A DNA stretch of 64,000 nucleotides from Roseicyclus sediminis (GCF_025515305.1 NZ_JAOPHT010000005.1:124001-188000); one strand, 5' to 3'. Numbered from the stretch's first letter, positions 43,581-52,131 are shown. Notes: generated by a model from the letters alone, not told the origin. Numbers and translations: made by a program.

Positions 43581-44321
43581 ATGACATCCGCCCGCCACGA
43601 CTGGATCACGCTGCACCGCATACGGTTTCCCGTGCCCGTCTCGGTCACCGAGCGGTCGTTCCCGACCGCGCCCGGGGCATCCGTATGGCGGTTCTGCCCA
43701 CACCAGTCGGTCGGCGCGGACGGGCTGCTGACCCGCCGTTCCGACGTCTGGGGCGCATTCGGCATCTGGCCCGAGCGGGATGCGGCCGAGGCGGTGATCG
43801 ACGATCCCGCAACAGCCATGCCCTGGCTGTCGGAGACGGTGGCCGCATGGCACTGCCTCGCGGTGCCGATCTCGCACCGGGGTAAGGTCAACTGGCGCGG
43901 CGAAGTCGAGGACGGAACGGCCATCCGGGCGACCGCGCAAGACCCCGGCGGGGCGATGATGATCGTCACGACGGCGGGTTTCGACAGCGTGACGGACGAG
44001 GTGCTGCCGCGCATCAAGCGCTTCATCGCGGGCGTGTCGGAGGTGCTCGACTGGTACGGCACGCTGCCGTCCAACCTGCGACGCGCGGTGTTCAACGGGG
44101 GGCATGACGGGCGCGAGGGCTTCACCCTGTCGCTCTGGAGCTCGGACGAGGCGATGCTGGAAGCGGCCTACCATCCCGGACGTCACCGCGCGCGGATGGA
44201 CGACAGTCGCGCCGGTCTTCTCATGGATCGTTCGTCCTTCACGCGTCTGCGGGCCGTTCGCAGCCACGGCGACTGGAACGGCGACCCTTTCGCCGAACTT
44301 GAGGAAGGACTTCTCACATGA
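43581..44321 (+). CDS. CrtA-like (spheroidene monooxygenase-related) protein
   Basis: A 246-aa protein resembling the CrtA family: ASVWRFCPHQSVGADGLLTR, VWGAFGIWPERDAAEAVIDD, AAWHCLAVPISHRGKVNW and the late GFTLSLWSSDEAMLEAAYH follow the order of conserved segments in spheroidene monooxygenase, which is a haem enzyme of carotenoid synthesis. No other carotenoid or photosynthesis genes are nearby, so a different substrate is likely. Start ATG 43581, or GTG 43566 five codons upstream. The stop overlaps the NTF2-like gene by 4 bp, indicating joint expression. A CCCCGG/CCGGGG hairpin (43533-43559) precedes it. Confidence 0.7.
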   Translation: MTSARHDWITLHRIRFPVPVSVTERSFPTAPGASVWRFCPHQSVGADGLLTRRSDVWGAFGIWPERDAAEAVIDDPATAMPWLSETVAAWHCLAVPISHRGKVNWRGEVEDGTAIRATAQDPGGAMMIVTTAGFDSVTDEVLPRIKRFIAGVSEVLDWYGTLPSNLRRAVFNGGHDGREGFTLSLWSSDEAMLEAAYHPGRHRARMDDSRAGLLMDRSSFTRLRAVRSHGDWNGDPFAELEEGLLT

Positions 44322-44701
44322 CCCACGACATCGAGGCGATCGCCGCTGCCTACACCGCTGCGTGGAACAGCGGGTCGCCCGAGGCCGTCGCCAGCTTCTA
44401 CGCCGAGACCGGACGGATCGTCATCAATCGGGGCACGCCCTGGGAGAACCGCGAAGGCGTCGCCGCGATGGCGGCGGGGTTCTTCGCGGACGTGCCCGGC
44501 CTGAGTCTGACATGCGACGGGATACGGGGCGCGGGCGATCATGCCGTCTACACCTGGACCTTCACCGGACAGGACGCGAAGACCGGCCATCCCCTGCACA
44601 TCACGGGCTGGGAGGAATGGGACCTCGACGAACACGGCAAGGTCGCGGCCTCGCGCGGCTGGTTCGACGCTGTGGACTACGCGCGCCAGGCAGCGGGATG
44701 A
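44318..44701 (+). CDS. NTF2-like (SnoaL/DUF4440) protein
   Basis: A 127-aa cone-shaped alpha+beta-barrel protein: IAAAYTAAWNSGSPEAVASFY, then GRIVINRGTPWENREGVAAM and HAVYTWTFTGQDAKTG. These bind small hydrophobic molecules and include isomerases and cyclases; many have no known reaction. Its ATG overlaps the CrtA-like stop (ATGA) and its own stop overlaps a further possible small ORF. Working with the CrtA-like protein on one substrate is plausible. Confidence 0.82.
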   Translation: MTHDIEAIAAAYTAAWNSGSPEAVASFYAETGRIVINRGTPWENREGVAAMAAGFFADVPGLSLTCDGIRGAGDHAVYTWTFTGQDAKTGHPLHITGWEEWDLDEHGKVAASRGWFDAVDYARQAAG

Positions 44702-44988
44702 GCGGAACGGCCATGCACCTCGCCCGCGTGAAACGGGCGACCTGCTGGCCGGCTTCAACCGCTTCCACCTGGACGATCGCCCCGCTCTCGGTCCGGGAGG
44801 ACACCTCGGCGCCGCAGCACTTCATCGGCAAGACGGACCGCGGCGCCGTCTTCGGGGGCAGCAGGAAAGCGGGCCGCACGCTCTGGCCCGAGCGACGCGG
44901 GCATCTCGCCCGACACGGCCCGGGCCGCGAGGCTTGCGACTTGGACTGCATTCGACCCGGCACAGGTGGTGACCATTCATGGCGATGA
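44698..44988 (+). CDS. Possible small ORF of 96 aa
   Basis: The frame opens with ATG at 44698 in an ATGA overlap with the NTF2-like gene and runs to 44988, overlapping the methyltransferase start. Third codon positions are mostly G or C over the first two thirds, as in real genes here, but the sequence (MSGTAMHLARVKRATCWPAS) matches no family I know and looks low in hydrophobic structure. It could be a real small protein, the remnant of a gene, or chance. Confidence 0.35.
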   Translation: MSGTAMHLARVKRATCWPASTASTWTIAPLSVREDTSAPQHFIGKTDRGAVFGGSRKAGRTLWPERRGHLARHGPGREACDLDCIRPGTGGDHSWR

Positions 44989-45764
44989 CATCCGAAAAAA
45001 ACGGCCAACTCTGGGGCGCGCGCGCCCGCGACTGGGCCGAGGTGCAGGAGGGGCAGTTCGCGGCCGCCTTCCACGCGGTCCTGGCACGGGCCGCTGTCGG
45101 GCCGGGCACCCGGCACCTCGATGCCGGGTGCGGTGCCGGCATGGCGGCCGCCCTTTCGGCCAGCCTCGGCGCACGTGTCACAGGGATCGATGCAGCGGAA
45201 GGGATGCTTCAGATCGCGCGGGAGCGAACGCCCAACGGGGACTTCCGGCACGGGGACCTGGAAGACCTGCCCTTCGCGGACGATGCCTTCGATCTTGTCA
45301 CCGGGTTCAATTCCTTCCAGTTCGCCGGCGACGCGGCAAAGGCCCTCAGCGAGGCGCGCCGCGTGACGAAACCGGACGGCAAGATCGTCATCATGACATG
45401 GGGCGATCCCGCAGGCATGGAGGCCGTCACGCTGGTGACGGCGACAAGACCCCTGATGCCGCCGCCACCGCCGGGCGCGCCGGGCCCCTTCGCCCTGTCC
45501 GACGAGTCGGCACTCAGGTCCTTTGCGGCGGCAGGCGGGCTGGTTCCCGTCGACGTGTTCGACGTCGAGACGCCATGGGCCTACCCGGATGAACGCACCG
45601 CCTTGCGTGGGCTTCTCTCGGCGGGAGTCGCTGTCGCGGCCATCGCCCACGCGGGCGAGGAAGCCGTTGCAAAGGCGACCCGGGAGGCACTTGCCCCGTT
45701 CCGTCGGCCGGACGGCAGTTTCCGCATCGGCGCCCGGGCCCGCTGTCTTGTGGCGACGCCCTGA
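44979..45764 (+). CDS. Class I SAM-dependent methyltransferase
   Basis: A 261-aa methyltransferase with motif I HLDAGCGAGMAAALSASLGA near residue 47, the acidic motif VTGIDAAEGML near 67, DLEDLPFADDAFDLVTGFNS near 95 and a post-motif strand KPDGKIVIMTWGDP. It belongs to the Methyltransf_11/UbiE-like group; substrate unknown. An ATG two codons downstream is an alternative start. Confidence 0.87.
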   Translation: MAMTSEKNGQLWGARARDWAEVQEGQFAAAFHAVLARAAVGPGTRHLDAGCGAGMAAALSASLGARVTGIDAAEGMLQIARERTPNGDFRHGDLEDLPFADDAFDLVTGFNSFQFAGDAAKALSEARRVTKPDGKIVIMTWGDPAGMEAVTLVTATRPLMPPPPPGAPGPFALSDESALRSFAAAGGLVPVDVFDVETPWAYPDERTALRGLLSAGVAVAAIAHAGEEAVAKATREALAPFRRPDGSFRIGARARCLVATP

Positions 45765-45915
45765 ACGGGAGGCGCGGGCCCCATGAGGGCCGACGCCCAT
45801 CCCGTCGTGAGGCCGGACACCGGGGCGACGCCGGACCGAATACCGTGGACCCCACGACCGGAATACAGGACCCTGAAGACCATACCGAGCAGGGCGAACA
45901 ACGAAGGACCGAGCG

Positions 45916-46077
45916 ATGCCAGACACTGCCGCCACAAACATGCCCGTCCTCCACCTGACCGAGGATGCCGGGGGGATTTCGCATCTCCCGAACCCGTTCG
46001 CGGCGCTGCGCGACGAGGCCTTCGCCCCGCCCGCAACCGCCACCCATGTCTGCATGGAAGATGATGCGCGCCGATGA
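45916..46077 (+). CDS. Possible small protein upstream of chaC
   Basis: A 53-aa frame (MPDTAATNMPVLHLTEDAGG start, ends HVCMEDDARR) with GAAGGA seven bases before the ATG, mostly G/C third positions, and a TGA that overlaps an ATG of the following chaC frame (ATGA at 46074-46077). These are good signs of translation. I do not recognise the sequence; it could be a leader peptide coupling chaC translation or the remnant of a longer protein. Confidence 0.45.
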   Translation: MPDTAATNMPVLHLTEDAGGISHLPNPFAALRDEAFAPPATATHVCMEDDARR

Positions 46078-46097
46078 CACCTGACAGGAATGAGGCA

Positions 46098-46849
46098 ATG
46101 CCCGATGCCGACGATCCCTTCGCCCGCCACCCCGAGTTGCGCGACCGCATCACCGACCCCGAAACGTCGTTCTTCCGAACCTTCAGCATCGAGGCGCTGA
46201 TCAACCTCCACCCGCACATGGAAGACATTTTGGAGTGGACCCATACCGACGAGGTGCGCGAAGCGATCCGGGCCGATACGCTGGCCGGGCATTCGGGCGA
46301 TCTGTGGATCTTCGCCTATGGTTCACTGATCTGGGACCCGGCTCTCAGGTTTGCCGAGGTGCGCCGCGCCCATGCCCCAGGCCATGCCCGGCGCTTCATC
46401 CTGCGCGACGACAATGGCGCGCGAGGCACGGCCGAGGCGCCGGGTCTGATGGCGGCACTGGACACCGGCGAGGGTTGCGAGGGGCTGGCGTACCGGATCC
46501 GGGAAAGGGATGTGGACACCGAAACCGAGATCCTTTTTTTCGCCGCGAGATGATCGGGCCGGCCTATATCCCCGCCTTCGTGCCGATCGAGATCTCCGGC
46601 AGCCGGACCACCGCCCTGACCTTCCTGGCCAATCATGATCATCCCGAGATCATGGGCGACATCACCCCCGCCGAGCAGATCCGCTGCATCGCCACCGGAG
46701 AGGGCTTTCTCGGCACCAGCCACGAATACCTCGCCAATATCGTCGATCACTTCGACCATCTCGGCATCGCCGACGCCGCCTGCACCGATCTCCTGCGGGA
46801 GGTGGACCTGTTTCTTGCCGGGCAGGCCGCGAGGGAGCCCGACCAATGA
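46098..46849 (+). pseudogene. chaC: ChaC-like gamma-glutamylcyclotransferase, frameshifted
   Basis: Degrades glutathione to 5-oxoproline and Cys-Gly in the ChaC family. The first frame (to 46553) has the substrate-loop motif WIFAYGSLIWDPALRF and GTAEAPGLMAALDTGEGCEG, and then stops. The family continues in the -1 frame (REMIGPAYIPAFVPIEISGS, then ANHDHPEIMG) up to 46849. The switch lies at seven T's (46534-46540); an eighth T would restore one frame reading LFFRREMIG, which fits the family. It is a sequencing slip, a genuine disabling mutation, or a -1 ribosomal slip on T-TTT-TTC. Start 46098 (AGGA upstream), or 46074. Confidence 0.8.
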
Positions 46850-47910
46850 CCGCGACCATTCCGTTCTTCGACGGCCACAACGATTTCCTGCTGCGCCTCA
46901 TGATGACGCCGGCACCGCGCGAGGAGACCTGGCTCGGGACCGGCGCGATGGGCCATCTCGACCTCGCGCGCATGAAGGCTTCGGGTTTCGCCGGGGGGCT
47001 TTTCGCGATCTTCGTGCCGCCCGCCTCCGGCGGGCCACCGCCCGACTTCAAGGCGCTGATGGCAAACCCGCCCTACGATCTGCCGATGCCGCCCGAGATG
47101 ACGCATGCGCAGGCGCAGCCCGTCGCACTGACGATGGCGGGTCTCCTGCACTGGATGGAACGCGCGGCGCCGCAGGACTTCCGCGTTTGCCGTTCGGTCG
47201 CCGAGATCAGGGCATCGATGGCGGCGGGCCGGATCGCGGGCGTGATGCACATGGAAGGCGCCGAGGCGATCGGCCCCGATCTCGACGCGCTCTACCTGTT
47301 TCACCAGATGGGCCTGCGCTCGCTCGGGCCGGTCTGGAGCCGTCCGACAATCTTCGGATACGGTGTGCCCATGGCCTTTCCCGGCACTCCGGATATCGGT
47401 CCGGGCCTCACGGAAAAGGGGCGTGACCTCGTGCGCCTTTGCGACGAGTTGAGAATCCTGATCGACCTGTCGCACCTGAACGAAAAAGGCTTCGACGACG
47501 TGGCGGCCCTCTCGACCGCGCCGCTGGTCGCAACCCATTCGAATGCCCACGCGCTCTGCGAAAGCCCGCGCAACCTGACCGACCGGCAGCTTCACACGAT
47601 CCGCGAGCGTGGCGGCATGGTGGGCTTCAACTACGCCGCCTTCTACCTCAACGCCGACGGCACCGCCGACCAGGGCACGGGCTGGGATGTCATGCTGCGC
47701 CACCTCGACCATCTCATCAGCGAGGCGGGGGAGGACAACGTCGGCCTCGGCTCGGACTTCGACGGATGCGTCCCGCCGTACCTGATCGGCGACGTCACCG
47801 GGGTGCCGCGCCTGTTCGAGAGGATGCAAGCCCACGGCTATGACGCCCCGCTGATCGAAAAACTCGCGCGCGGGAACTGGCTCCGCTGCCTCGAACGATG
47901 CATCGGTTGA
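46846..47910 (+). CDS. Membrane dipeptidase (peptidase M19, renal dipeptidase family)
   Basis: A zinc dipeptidase of 354 aa. Metal-site motifs are FFDGHNDFLLRL (His-x-Asp, near residue 10), MHMEGAEAIG (Glu near 130), THSNAHALCESPRNL and GLGSDFDGCVPPYL. Its ATG overlaps the chaC stop by 4 bp. The Cys-Gly dipeptide produced by ChaC from glutathione is a natural substrate for an M19 dipeptidase, so the two genes make a plausible glutathione-breakdown pair. No signal peptide is seen, so it is likely cytoplasmic. Confidence 0.9.
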   Translation: MTATIPFFDGHNDFLLRLMMTPAPREETWLGTGAMGHLDLARMKASGFAGGLFAIFVPPASGGPPPDFKALMANPPYDLPMPPEMTHAQAQPVALTMAGLLHWMERAAPQDFRVCRSVAEIRASMAAGRIAGVMHMEGAEAIGPDLDALYLFHQMGLRSLGPVWSRPTIFGYGVPMAFPGTPDIGPGLTEKGRDLVRLCDELRILIDLSHLNEKGFDDVAALSTAPLVATHSNAHALCESPRNLTDRQLHTIRERGGMVGFNYAAFYLNADGTADQGTGWDVMLRHLDHLISEAGEDNVGLGSDFDGCVPPYLIGDVTGVPRLFERMQAHGYDAPLIEKLARGNWLRCLERCIG

Positions 47911-48026
47911 CCCGGTCGTCGGGGCACACGGCCTGAAGGATTGAAGGCGGCGACGCTCCGGTCCCAAACGTGAACACCGGGTGACTTTCGCCGAAGGTCC
48001 CGCTTCCGGAAATCCCCTGAGGGCCT

Positions 48027-48320
48027 TCACATCTCGTGCTGGATCGCGGCGAGCTTCGCTGTCACGTGGCGCGCATGGTTTTCGACGTAGGCCTTGTGCT
48101 TCTCACCGGCGATATAGCGGCGGAAAGCATCGATATCCTCGAAATCGGCGACGAGCGCGGCATCATGGTGGTTGGGTCCGCTGCCGACATTCTTGCCGAG
48201 GGAAAACGAGAGGACTTCGGAACTCGACGCGCACATGTCGGTCACGGCATCGCTCCATGCCACGATCTGCTCGGCCGACGCTTTGGGCTTGAAGGACACG
48301 AGCACGATATGGCGGAGCAT
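48027..48320 (-). CDS. Dabb-family (stress-responsive alpha/beta barrel) protein
   Basis: A 97-aa protein: MLRHIVLVSFKPKASAEQIV, VLSFSLGKNVGSGPNHHDAA, and FRRYIAGEKHKAYVENHARH. It is a dimeric ferredoxin-like barrel; function unknown in most bacteria. Start 48320 is preferred because AAGGAC lies seven bases upstream; the ATG at 48338 would place that ribosome site inside the gene. Confidence 0.83.
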   Translation of the reverse strand: MLRHIVLVSFKPKASAEQIVAWSDAVTDMCASSSEVLSFSLGKNVGSGPNHHDAALVADFEDIDAFRRYIAGEKHKAYVENHARHVTAKLAAIQHEM

Positions 48321-48534
48321 GGGAACGTCCTTTTTCATGAACCCGAAGCGTCCGCCTTTTGGCGCGCATAATCAAGCGCCGTTCCGACTGCGATCCGGCG
48401 CACCCCGTCGGATCCGCAATCACGGGAACGTCACCGCCGAAGGCACTGGCGCGGCCGCAATCGCCGACGGCATGACCGTTGCGGGCAGAGAGAAGATGCC
48501 GTTCGGGCCGGTTCAGGGATTTCGAAGGGGGAAG

Positions 48535-48611
48535 TGGTAGCGGAGGAGGGACTTGAACCCCCGACACGCGGATTATGATTCCGCTGCTCTAACCAACTGA
48601 GCTACTCCGCC
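48535..48611 (-). tRNA. tRNA-Met (anticodon CAT), elongator type
   Basis: A 77-nt cloverleaf on the minus strand with encoded CCA. Acceptor arms are GGCGGAG and CTCCGCT, the D arm AGCTCAGTTGGTTAGAGC, the anticodon stem GCGGA/TCCGC with loop ATCATAA, and the T arm GGGGGTTCAAGTCCCTC. Position 1 pairs with 72 (as a G-T wobble), so this is not the initiator tRNA, which has C1/A72. A tRNA-Ile with lysidine-modified CAT is the alternative, but the sequence looks like alphaproteobacterial elongator Met. Confidence 0.93.
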
Positions 48612-48680
48612 ACAAGCGCGGTGGGCGTATGACAAGCGGCCCGCCCCGTCAACCGAAAATCGGATGTGTTCCGTCAGGGA

Positions 48681-49097
48681 TCAGCGGGTCGGCAGGCGGG
48701 CGGCCGTGACCTCGACCTCGACCTTGAATTCGGCGCGCGTGAACCCCGACACGATGACCAGCGTCGAAGCCGGAAGGCGGCCCATCCCGGCACACCAGCG
48801 ATCGCGCGCCGCCATGTATCCCGGCATGTGGGCGCGGTCCGTCACGAAGGCGTTGATCCGGACCGTGTCCGCGCGGTCGAAACCGGCATCCGCGAGGATG
48901 GCGTCGATCGCGGCGAAACAGAGATCGGCCTGCGCCTCGGCGCTCTCGGGGACGGTGTCGGACGGCGTGATGCCAAGCTGGCCCGAGGTGAAGACGAACT
49001 CCGCGCCCGCAGGCACAAACGTGCCGTGGGAATAGGCCGCGAAAGGGGGCCGGATGCCGTCCGGCACCAATGCCTCGAGACGTCGTGGATCTTTCAT
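48681..49097 (-). CDS. RidA/YjgF-family protein
   Basis: A 138-aa protein of the Rid family, which hydrolyses reactive enamine/imine intermediates. Segments include VFTSGQLGITPSDTVPE, ADTVRINAFVTDRAHMPGY and ASTLVIVSGFTRAEFKVEVE; the conserved Arg in RINAFV is present. It is divergent from the ABC-transporter gene at 49353. Rid proteins often accompany nucleobase or amino-acid breakdown (for example RutC in pyrimidine catabolism), which fits the gene block to its right. Confidence 0.88.
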   Translation of the reverse strand: MKDPRRLEALVPDGIRPPFAAYSHGTFVPAGAEFVFTSGQLGITPSDTVPESAEAQADLCFAAIDAILADAGFDRADTVRINAFVTDRAHMPGYMAARDRWCAGMGRLPASTLVIVSGFTRAEFKVEVEVTAARLPTR

Positions 49098-49352
49098 GGA
49101 AGTGCCTTCATCGCTGCCGCCGCGCCGCCGAACTTCGACACCCCAGGGCGGTCTGTCCAGTGGCGGGCCGAACCCCGCCCGGGCAAAATTTCGCCTTGCG
49201 CACAATTTTTGGGCATATCGCTTGGATCCATGGCGTTTCCCCCGGTGCTTGCTGCAACCCCGCGTCTGCGGTGGCGCCCCGCCCTTTCGCACCGGATCGC
49301 CCCCCCTACCCTGCCATCCACAACCAACCACCTTCGGGGAGAATCCAGTCTC

Positions 49353-50348
49353 ATGCTTCGCACGTCCCTCATCGCGCTGTCAGCCGCGCTCGCCGCGAGC
49401 GCCGCACAGGCGCAGGACCTGACGCCCGTCGTCTTCGGAACCAACTGGCTCGCCCAGGCCGAGCACGGCGGCTTCTACCAGTCGGTCGCCGACGGCACCT
49501 ATGCCGAGTGCGGCCTCGACGTCGAGATCATCTCGGGCGGGCCGCAGGTGAACAACCGCGCGCTCCTGCTGGCCGACCGCATCCAGTTCCACATGGGCGG
49601 CGACATGCTGCAGGCGTTCAACGCCGTGGCCGAGGACATTCCGGTCGTGGCCGTCATGGCCACGTTCCAGAAACACCCGCAGGTCATCCTCGCACATCCC
49701 GGCGTCGCCGATACCTGGGAAGAGCTGAAGGACCTGACGCTCCTGATCGGGGACAACGGCTTCACCTCCTATTACCAGTGGATGATCGCGGCCCACGGTT
49801 TCACCGTCGAGCAGCGCCAGCCCTACACCTTCAACCCCGCGCCCTTCCTCGCCGACGATCAGCTTGGCATGCAGGGCTATCTTTCGTCCGAGCCCTACCT
49901 CGTCGAGACGACGGGCGGCTTCGTTCCCAACGTCTTCCTGATCGCGGACAACGGCTTCGGCTCCTACGCCACGACGGTCGAGACGATGGCCTCTACCATC
50001 GAGGAACGCCCCGAGGTCGTGGAATGCTTCGTCAACGGGTCGATCCTGGGCTGGTACAACTACCTCTACGGGGACAATGCCGCGGCCAACGCGATGATCC
50101 TCGAGGCCAACCCCGACATGACCCAGGACAAGATCGACTACGCCATCGGCAAGATGATCGAGTGGGGCATCGTCGATTCGGGTGACGCCCTGACCATGGG
50201 CATCGGCGCGATGACCGACGAGGTCATCGGCGGCTTCTACGCGGACATGGTCGCGGCCGGCGTGATCGAGGACGGCATCGACTGGCAGGCCTCCTACACG
50301 ACTCAGTTCGTGAACCAGGGTCTCGGGATGGACCTGCGCCCGCAGTAA
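49353..50348 (+). CDS. ABC transporter substrate-binding protein (NMT1/THI5-like)
   Basis: A periplasmic binding protein of 331 aa with a signal peptide at residues 1-21 (LIALSAALAASAAQA, cut before QD). The mature part fits the NMT1/THI5-like family (FGTNWLAQAEHGGFYQSVAD, then IISGGPQVNNRALLLADRIQ), which includes binding proteins for pyrimidine thiamine precursors and for taurine/nitrate-like ligands. The partner cytosine-deaminase-like gene suggests a pyrimidine or related ring compound. A strong hairpin follows the gene. Confidence 0.9.
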   Translation: MLRTSLIALSAALAASAAQAQDLTPVVFGTNWLAQAEHGGFYQSVADGTYAECGLDVEIISGGPQVNNRALLLADRIQFHMGGDMLQAFNAVAEDIPVVAVMATFQKHPQVILAHPGVADTWEELKDLTLLIGDNGFTSYYQWMIAAHGFTVEQRQPYTFNPAPFLADDQLGMQGYLSSEPYLVETTGGFVPNVFLIADNGFGSYATTVETMASTIEERPEVVECFVNGSILGWYNYLYGDNAAANAMILEANPDMTQDKIDYAIGKMIEWGIVDSGDALTMGIGAMTDEVIGGFYADMVAAGVIEDGIDWQASYTTQFVNQGLGMDLRPQ

Positions 50349-50372
50349 GGCGAAAGTGACGCAACGCGAACC

Positions 50373-50400
50373 GGACGGCCCGCGATGGCGCGGGCCGTCC
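50373..50400 (+). repeat. 12-bp perfect hairpin after the binding-protein gene
   Basis: GGACGGCCCGCG (50373-50384), loop ATGG, CGCGGGCCGTCC (50389-50400), starting 24 bp after the stop codon, with no T-run. Such hairpins between a binding-protein gene and its permease/ATPase genes typically protect the upstream mRNA or cause partial termination so that the binding protein is made in excess. Confidence 0.7.
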
Positions 50401-50476
50401 CTGGCGCGGGGGTGGGACATGTTCCGCCCCGCGCCGCATGAATGACGGGCGGCGCCCGGACCTTTGCGGAGACATC

Positions 50477-51271
50477 ATGGCCGTTCATCACCACGACACG
50501 CTGCCACTGGGGCAACGCCCGCCGCTGCTGAAGCTGCGCCATGTCGACAAGGTCTTTTCCGGCGACGTGGTCGCCCTGAAGGACATGAACCTGCAGGTGA
50601 ACCAGGGCGATTTCATCTCGCTTCTGGGTCCCTCGGGCTGCGGCAAGTCCACGGCACTGCGGATCATCTCGGACCTGATGCACCCCACGCGCGGCCGCGT
50701 CGACTGGGAAGGCGGGCACGGTCGTGGCGATCTCGGCGTCGTGTTCCAGGAACCGACCCTGATGCCCTGGGCGACGGTTTCGCAGAACGTCTGGCTGCCG
50801 TTCCGCCTTGCCGGGAAAAGCTATGGCGAGGTGAAGGACGACGTGCTCGAGGTGCTGCGCCTCGTCGGCCTCGAGAAATTCCAGAATTCCTATCCACGCG
50901 AGTTGTCCGGCGGCATGAAGATGCGCGTTTCCATCGCGCGCGCCATCGTCACGAACCCGCGCCTGATCCTGATGGACGAACCCTTCGCCGCGCTGGACGA
51001 GATCACGCGGCACAAGCTCAACAACGACCTCCTGAAGCTGAAGGCTCAGATCGGCTGTACCGTGATCTTCGTGACCCATTCGGTCTTCGAGAGCGTGTTC
51101 CTCTCGGACCGGATCGTGGTGATGGCGGCGCGCCCCGGCCGGGTCCTGACCGAGCTCGAGGTCGACGCCCCCTATCCGCGCGGAGAGGAGTTCCGGACCT
51201 CCGCCGAATATGCCGCGCATGCGCGGCGCGCCTCCGAGGCGCTGAAGGAAGCCATGGGAGAACCGGCATGA
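50477..51271 (+). CDS. ABC transporter ATP-binding protein
   Basis: A 264-aa ATPase: Walker A GPSGCGKS at residues 51-58, Q-loop VVFQEPTLMPWATV, signature ELSGGMKMRVSIARAI and Walker B LILMDEPFAALDE. It belongs to the nitrate/sulfonate/taurine (SsuB/TauB/ThiZ) group. The start at 50477 is chosen for GGAG five bases upstream and the conserved beginning; ATG 50438 is in frame but less well placed. The stop overlaps the permease start by 4 bp. Confidence 0.92.
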   Translation: MAVHHHDTLPLGQRPPLLKLRHVDKVFSGDVVALKDMNLQVNQGDFISLLGPSGCGKSTALRIISDLMHPTRGRVDWEGGHGRGDLGVVFQEPTLMPWATVSQNVWLPFRLAGKSYGEVKDDVLEVLRLVGLEKFQNSYPRELSGGMKMRVSIARAIVTNPRLILMDEPFAALDEITRHKLNNDLLKLKAQIGCTVIFVTHSVFESVFLSDRIVVMAARPGRVLTELEVDAPYPRGEEFRTSAEYAAHARRASEALKEAMGEPA

Positions 51272-52131
51272 GCCTCGCCGACGACCAGACCCTCGGTGCC
51301 GCCGCGGCGCGCGACGAGGACGAGATCCGCCGCGCCCGCGCCGCCCGGATCGAGAAGATTGCCAAGTGGGCGCTTCCCGTGGCGATCATGGCGCTGGCCA
51401 TCATGGGCTGGGGCTGGATCGTCAGGGCGAACGAGATCCCGCACTACATCCTGCCGGGGCCGAACCTTGTCTGGGACAGCCTGGTGAACGACTGGGCGAT
51501 CCTGATCGACGCGGCCTATCTTACGGGCTGGATCACGCTTCTTGCCTTGCTGCTCGCGGTCGTCGGCGGCGCCGGCCTTGCGATCCTGTTCAACCAGTCG
51601 AAGATGCTGGAACTCAGCTTCTACCCATACGCGGTGATCCTGCAGGTGACGCCGGTCGTCTCCATCGCGCCGCTGATCTTCATCTACGTGGACAGCAAGG
51701 TGGCGGGAATGCTGCTCTGCGCCTGGCTCGTGGCCTTTTTCCCGGTGCTGTCGTCCACGACGCTCGGCCTGAACTCCGTCGACCACAACCTGCGCGACCT
51801 TTTCCGTATCTACGGGGCGACGCGCTGGCAGAGGCTGCGGTTCCTGCAGCTTCCCTCGGCACTGCCGTACTTCCTCGGCGGCCTGAAGATCGCAGGCGGC
51901 CTCAGCCTCATCGGCGCGGTGGTGGCCGAGCTTGTCGCCGGCACCGGCGGCATCGGCTCGGGCCTCGCCTTCCGCATCCAGGAGGCGGGGTATCGCCTCA
52001 ACATCGCACGGATGTTCGCGGCGCTGGCGCTGGTCGCGGCGATGGGCGTCTTCATCTTCGCGGCGCTCAGCTTCCTGTCGCACCTGCTGCTGAAGAACTG
52101 GCACGAAAGCGCGGTGGCGCGCGAGAAATGA
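51268..52131 (+). CDS. ABC transporter permease (SsuC/ThiX type)
   Basis: A 287-aa inner-membrane permease with about six helices and the ATPase-contact loop RDLFRIYGATRWQRLRFLQL at about residues 178-197. It belongs to the family that works with NMT1/THI5-like binding proteins. ATGA overlaps join it to the ATPase before it and the hydrolase after it, so transporter and enzyme are strictly co-expressed. Confidence 0.92.
   Translation: MSLADDQTLGAAAARDEDEIRRARAARIEKIAKWALPVAIMALAIMGWGWIVRANEIPHYILPGPNLVWDSLVNDWAILIDAAYLTGWITLLALLLAVVGGAGLAILFNQSKMLELSFYPYAVILQVTPVVSIAPLIFIYVDSKVAGMLLCAWLVAFFPVLSSTTLGLNSVDHNLRDLFRIYGATRWQRLRFLQLPSALPYFLGGLKIAGGLSLIGAVVAELVAGTGGIGSGLAFRIQEAGYRLNIARMFAALALVAAMGVFIFAALSFLSHLLLKNWHESAVAREK

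Noticed and set aside
43608-44300. Photosynthesis/carotenoid gene cluster suggested by the CrtA-like gene
   Set aside because: No other crt, bch or puf genes are present anywhere in the window.
48163-48567. 134-codon minus-strand frame running through the tRNA
   Set aside because: It reads through the 3' half of tRNA-Met and into the Dabb gene in another frame; not a protein gene.
48535-48611. Initiator tRNA-Met
   Set aside because: The acceptor end starts with G1 paired to T72 rather than the C1/A72 mismatch of initiators.
49098-49352. TPP riboswitch before the NMT1/THI5-like transporter genes
   Set aside because: I looked for the conserved CUGAGA and related core elements in the leader and did not find them in the right order.
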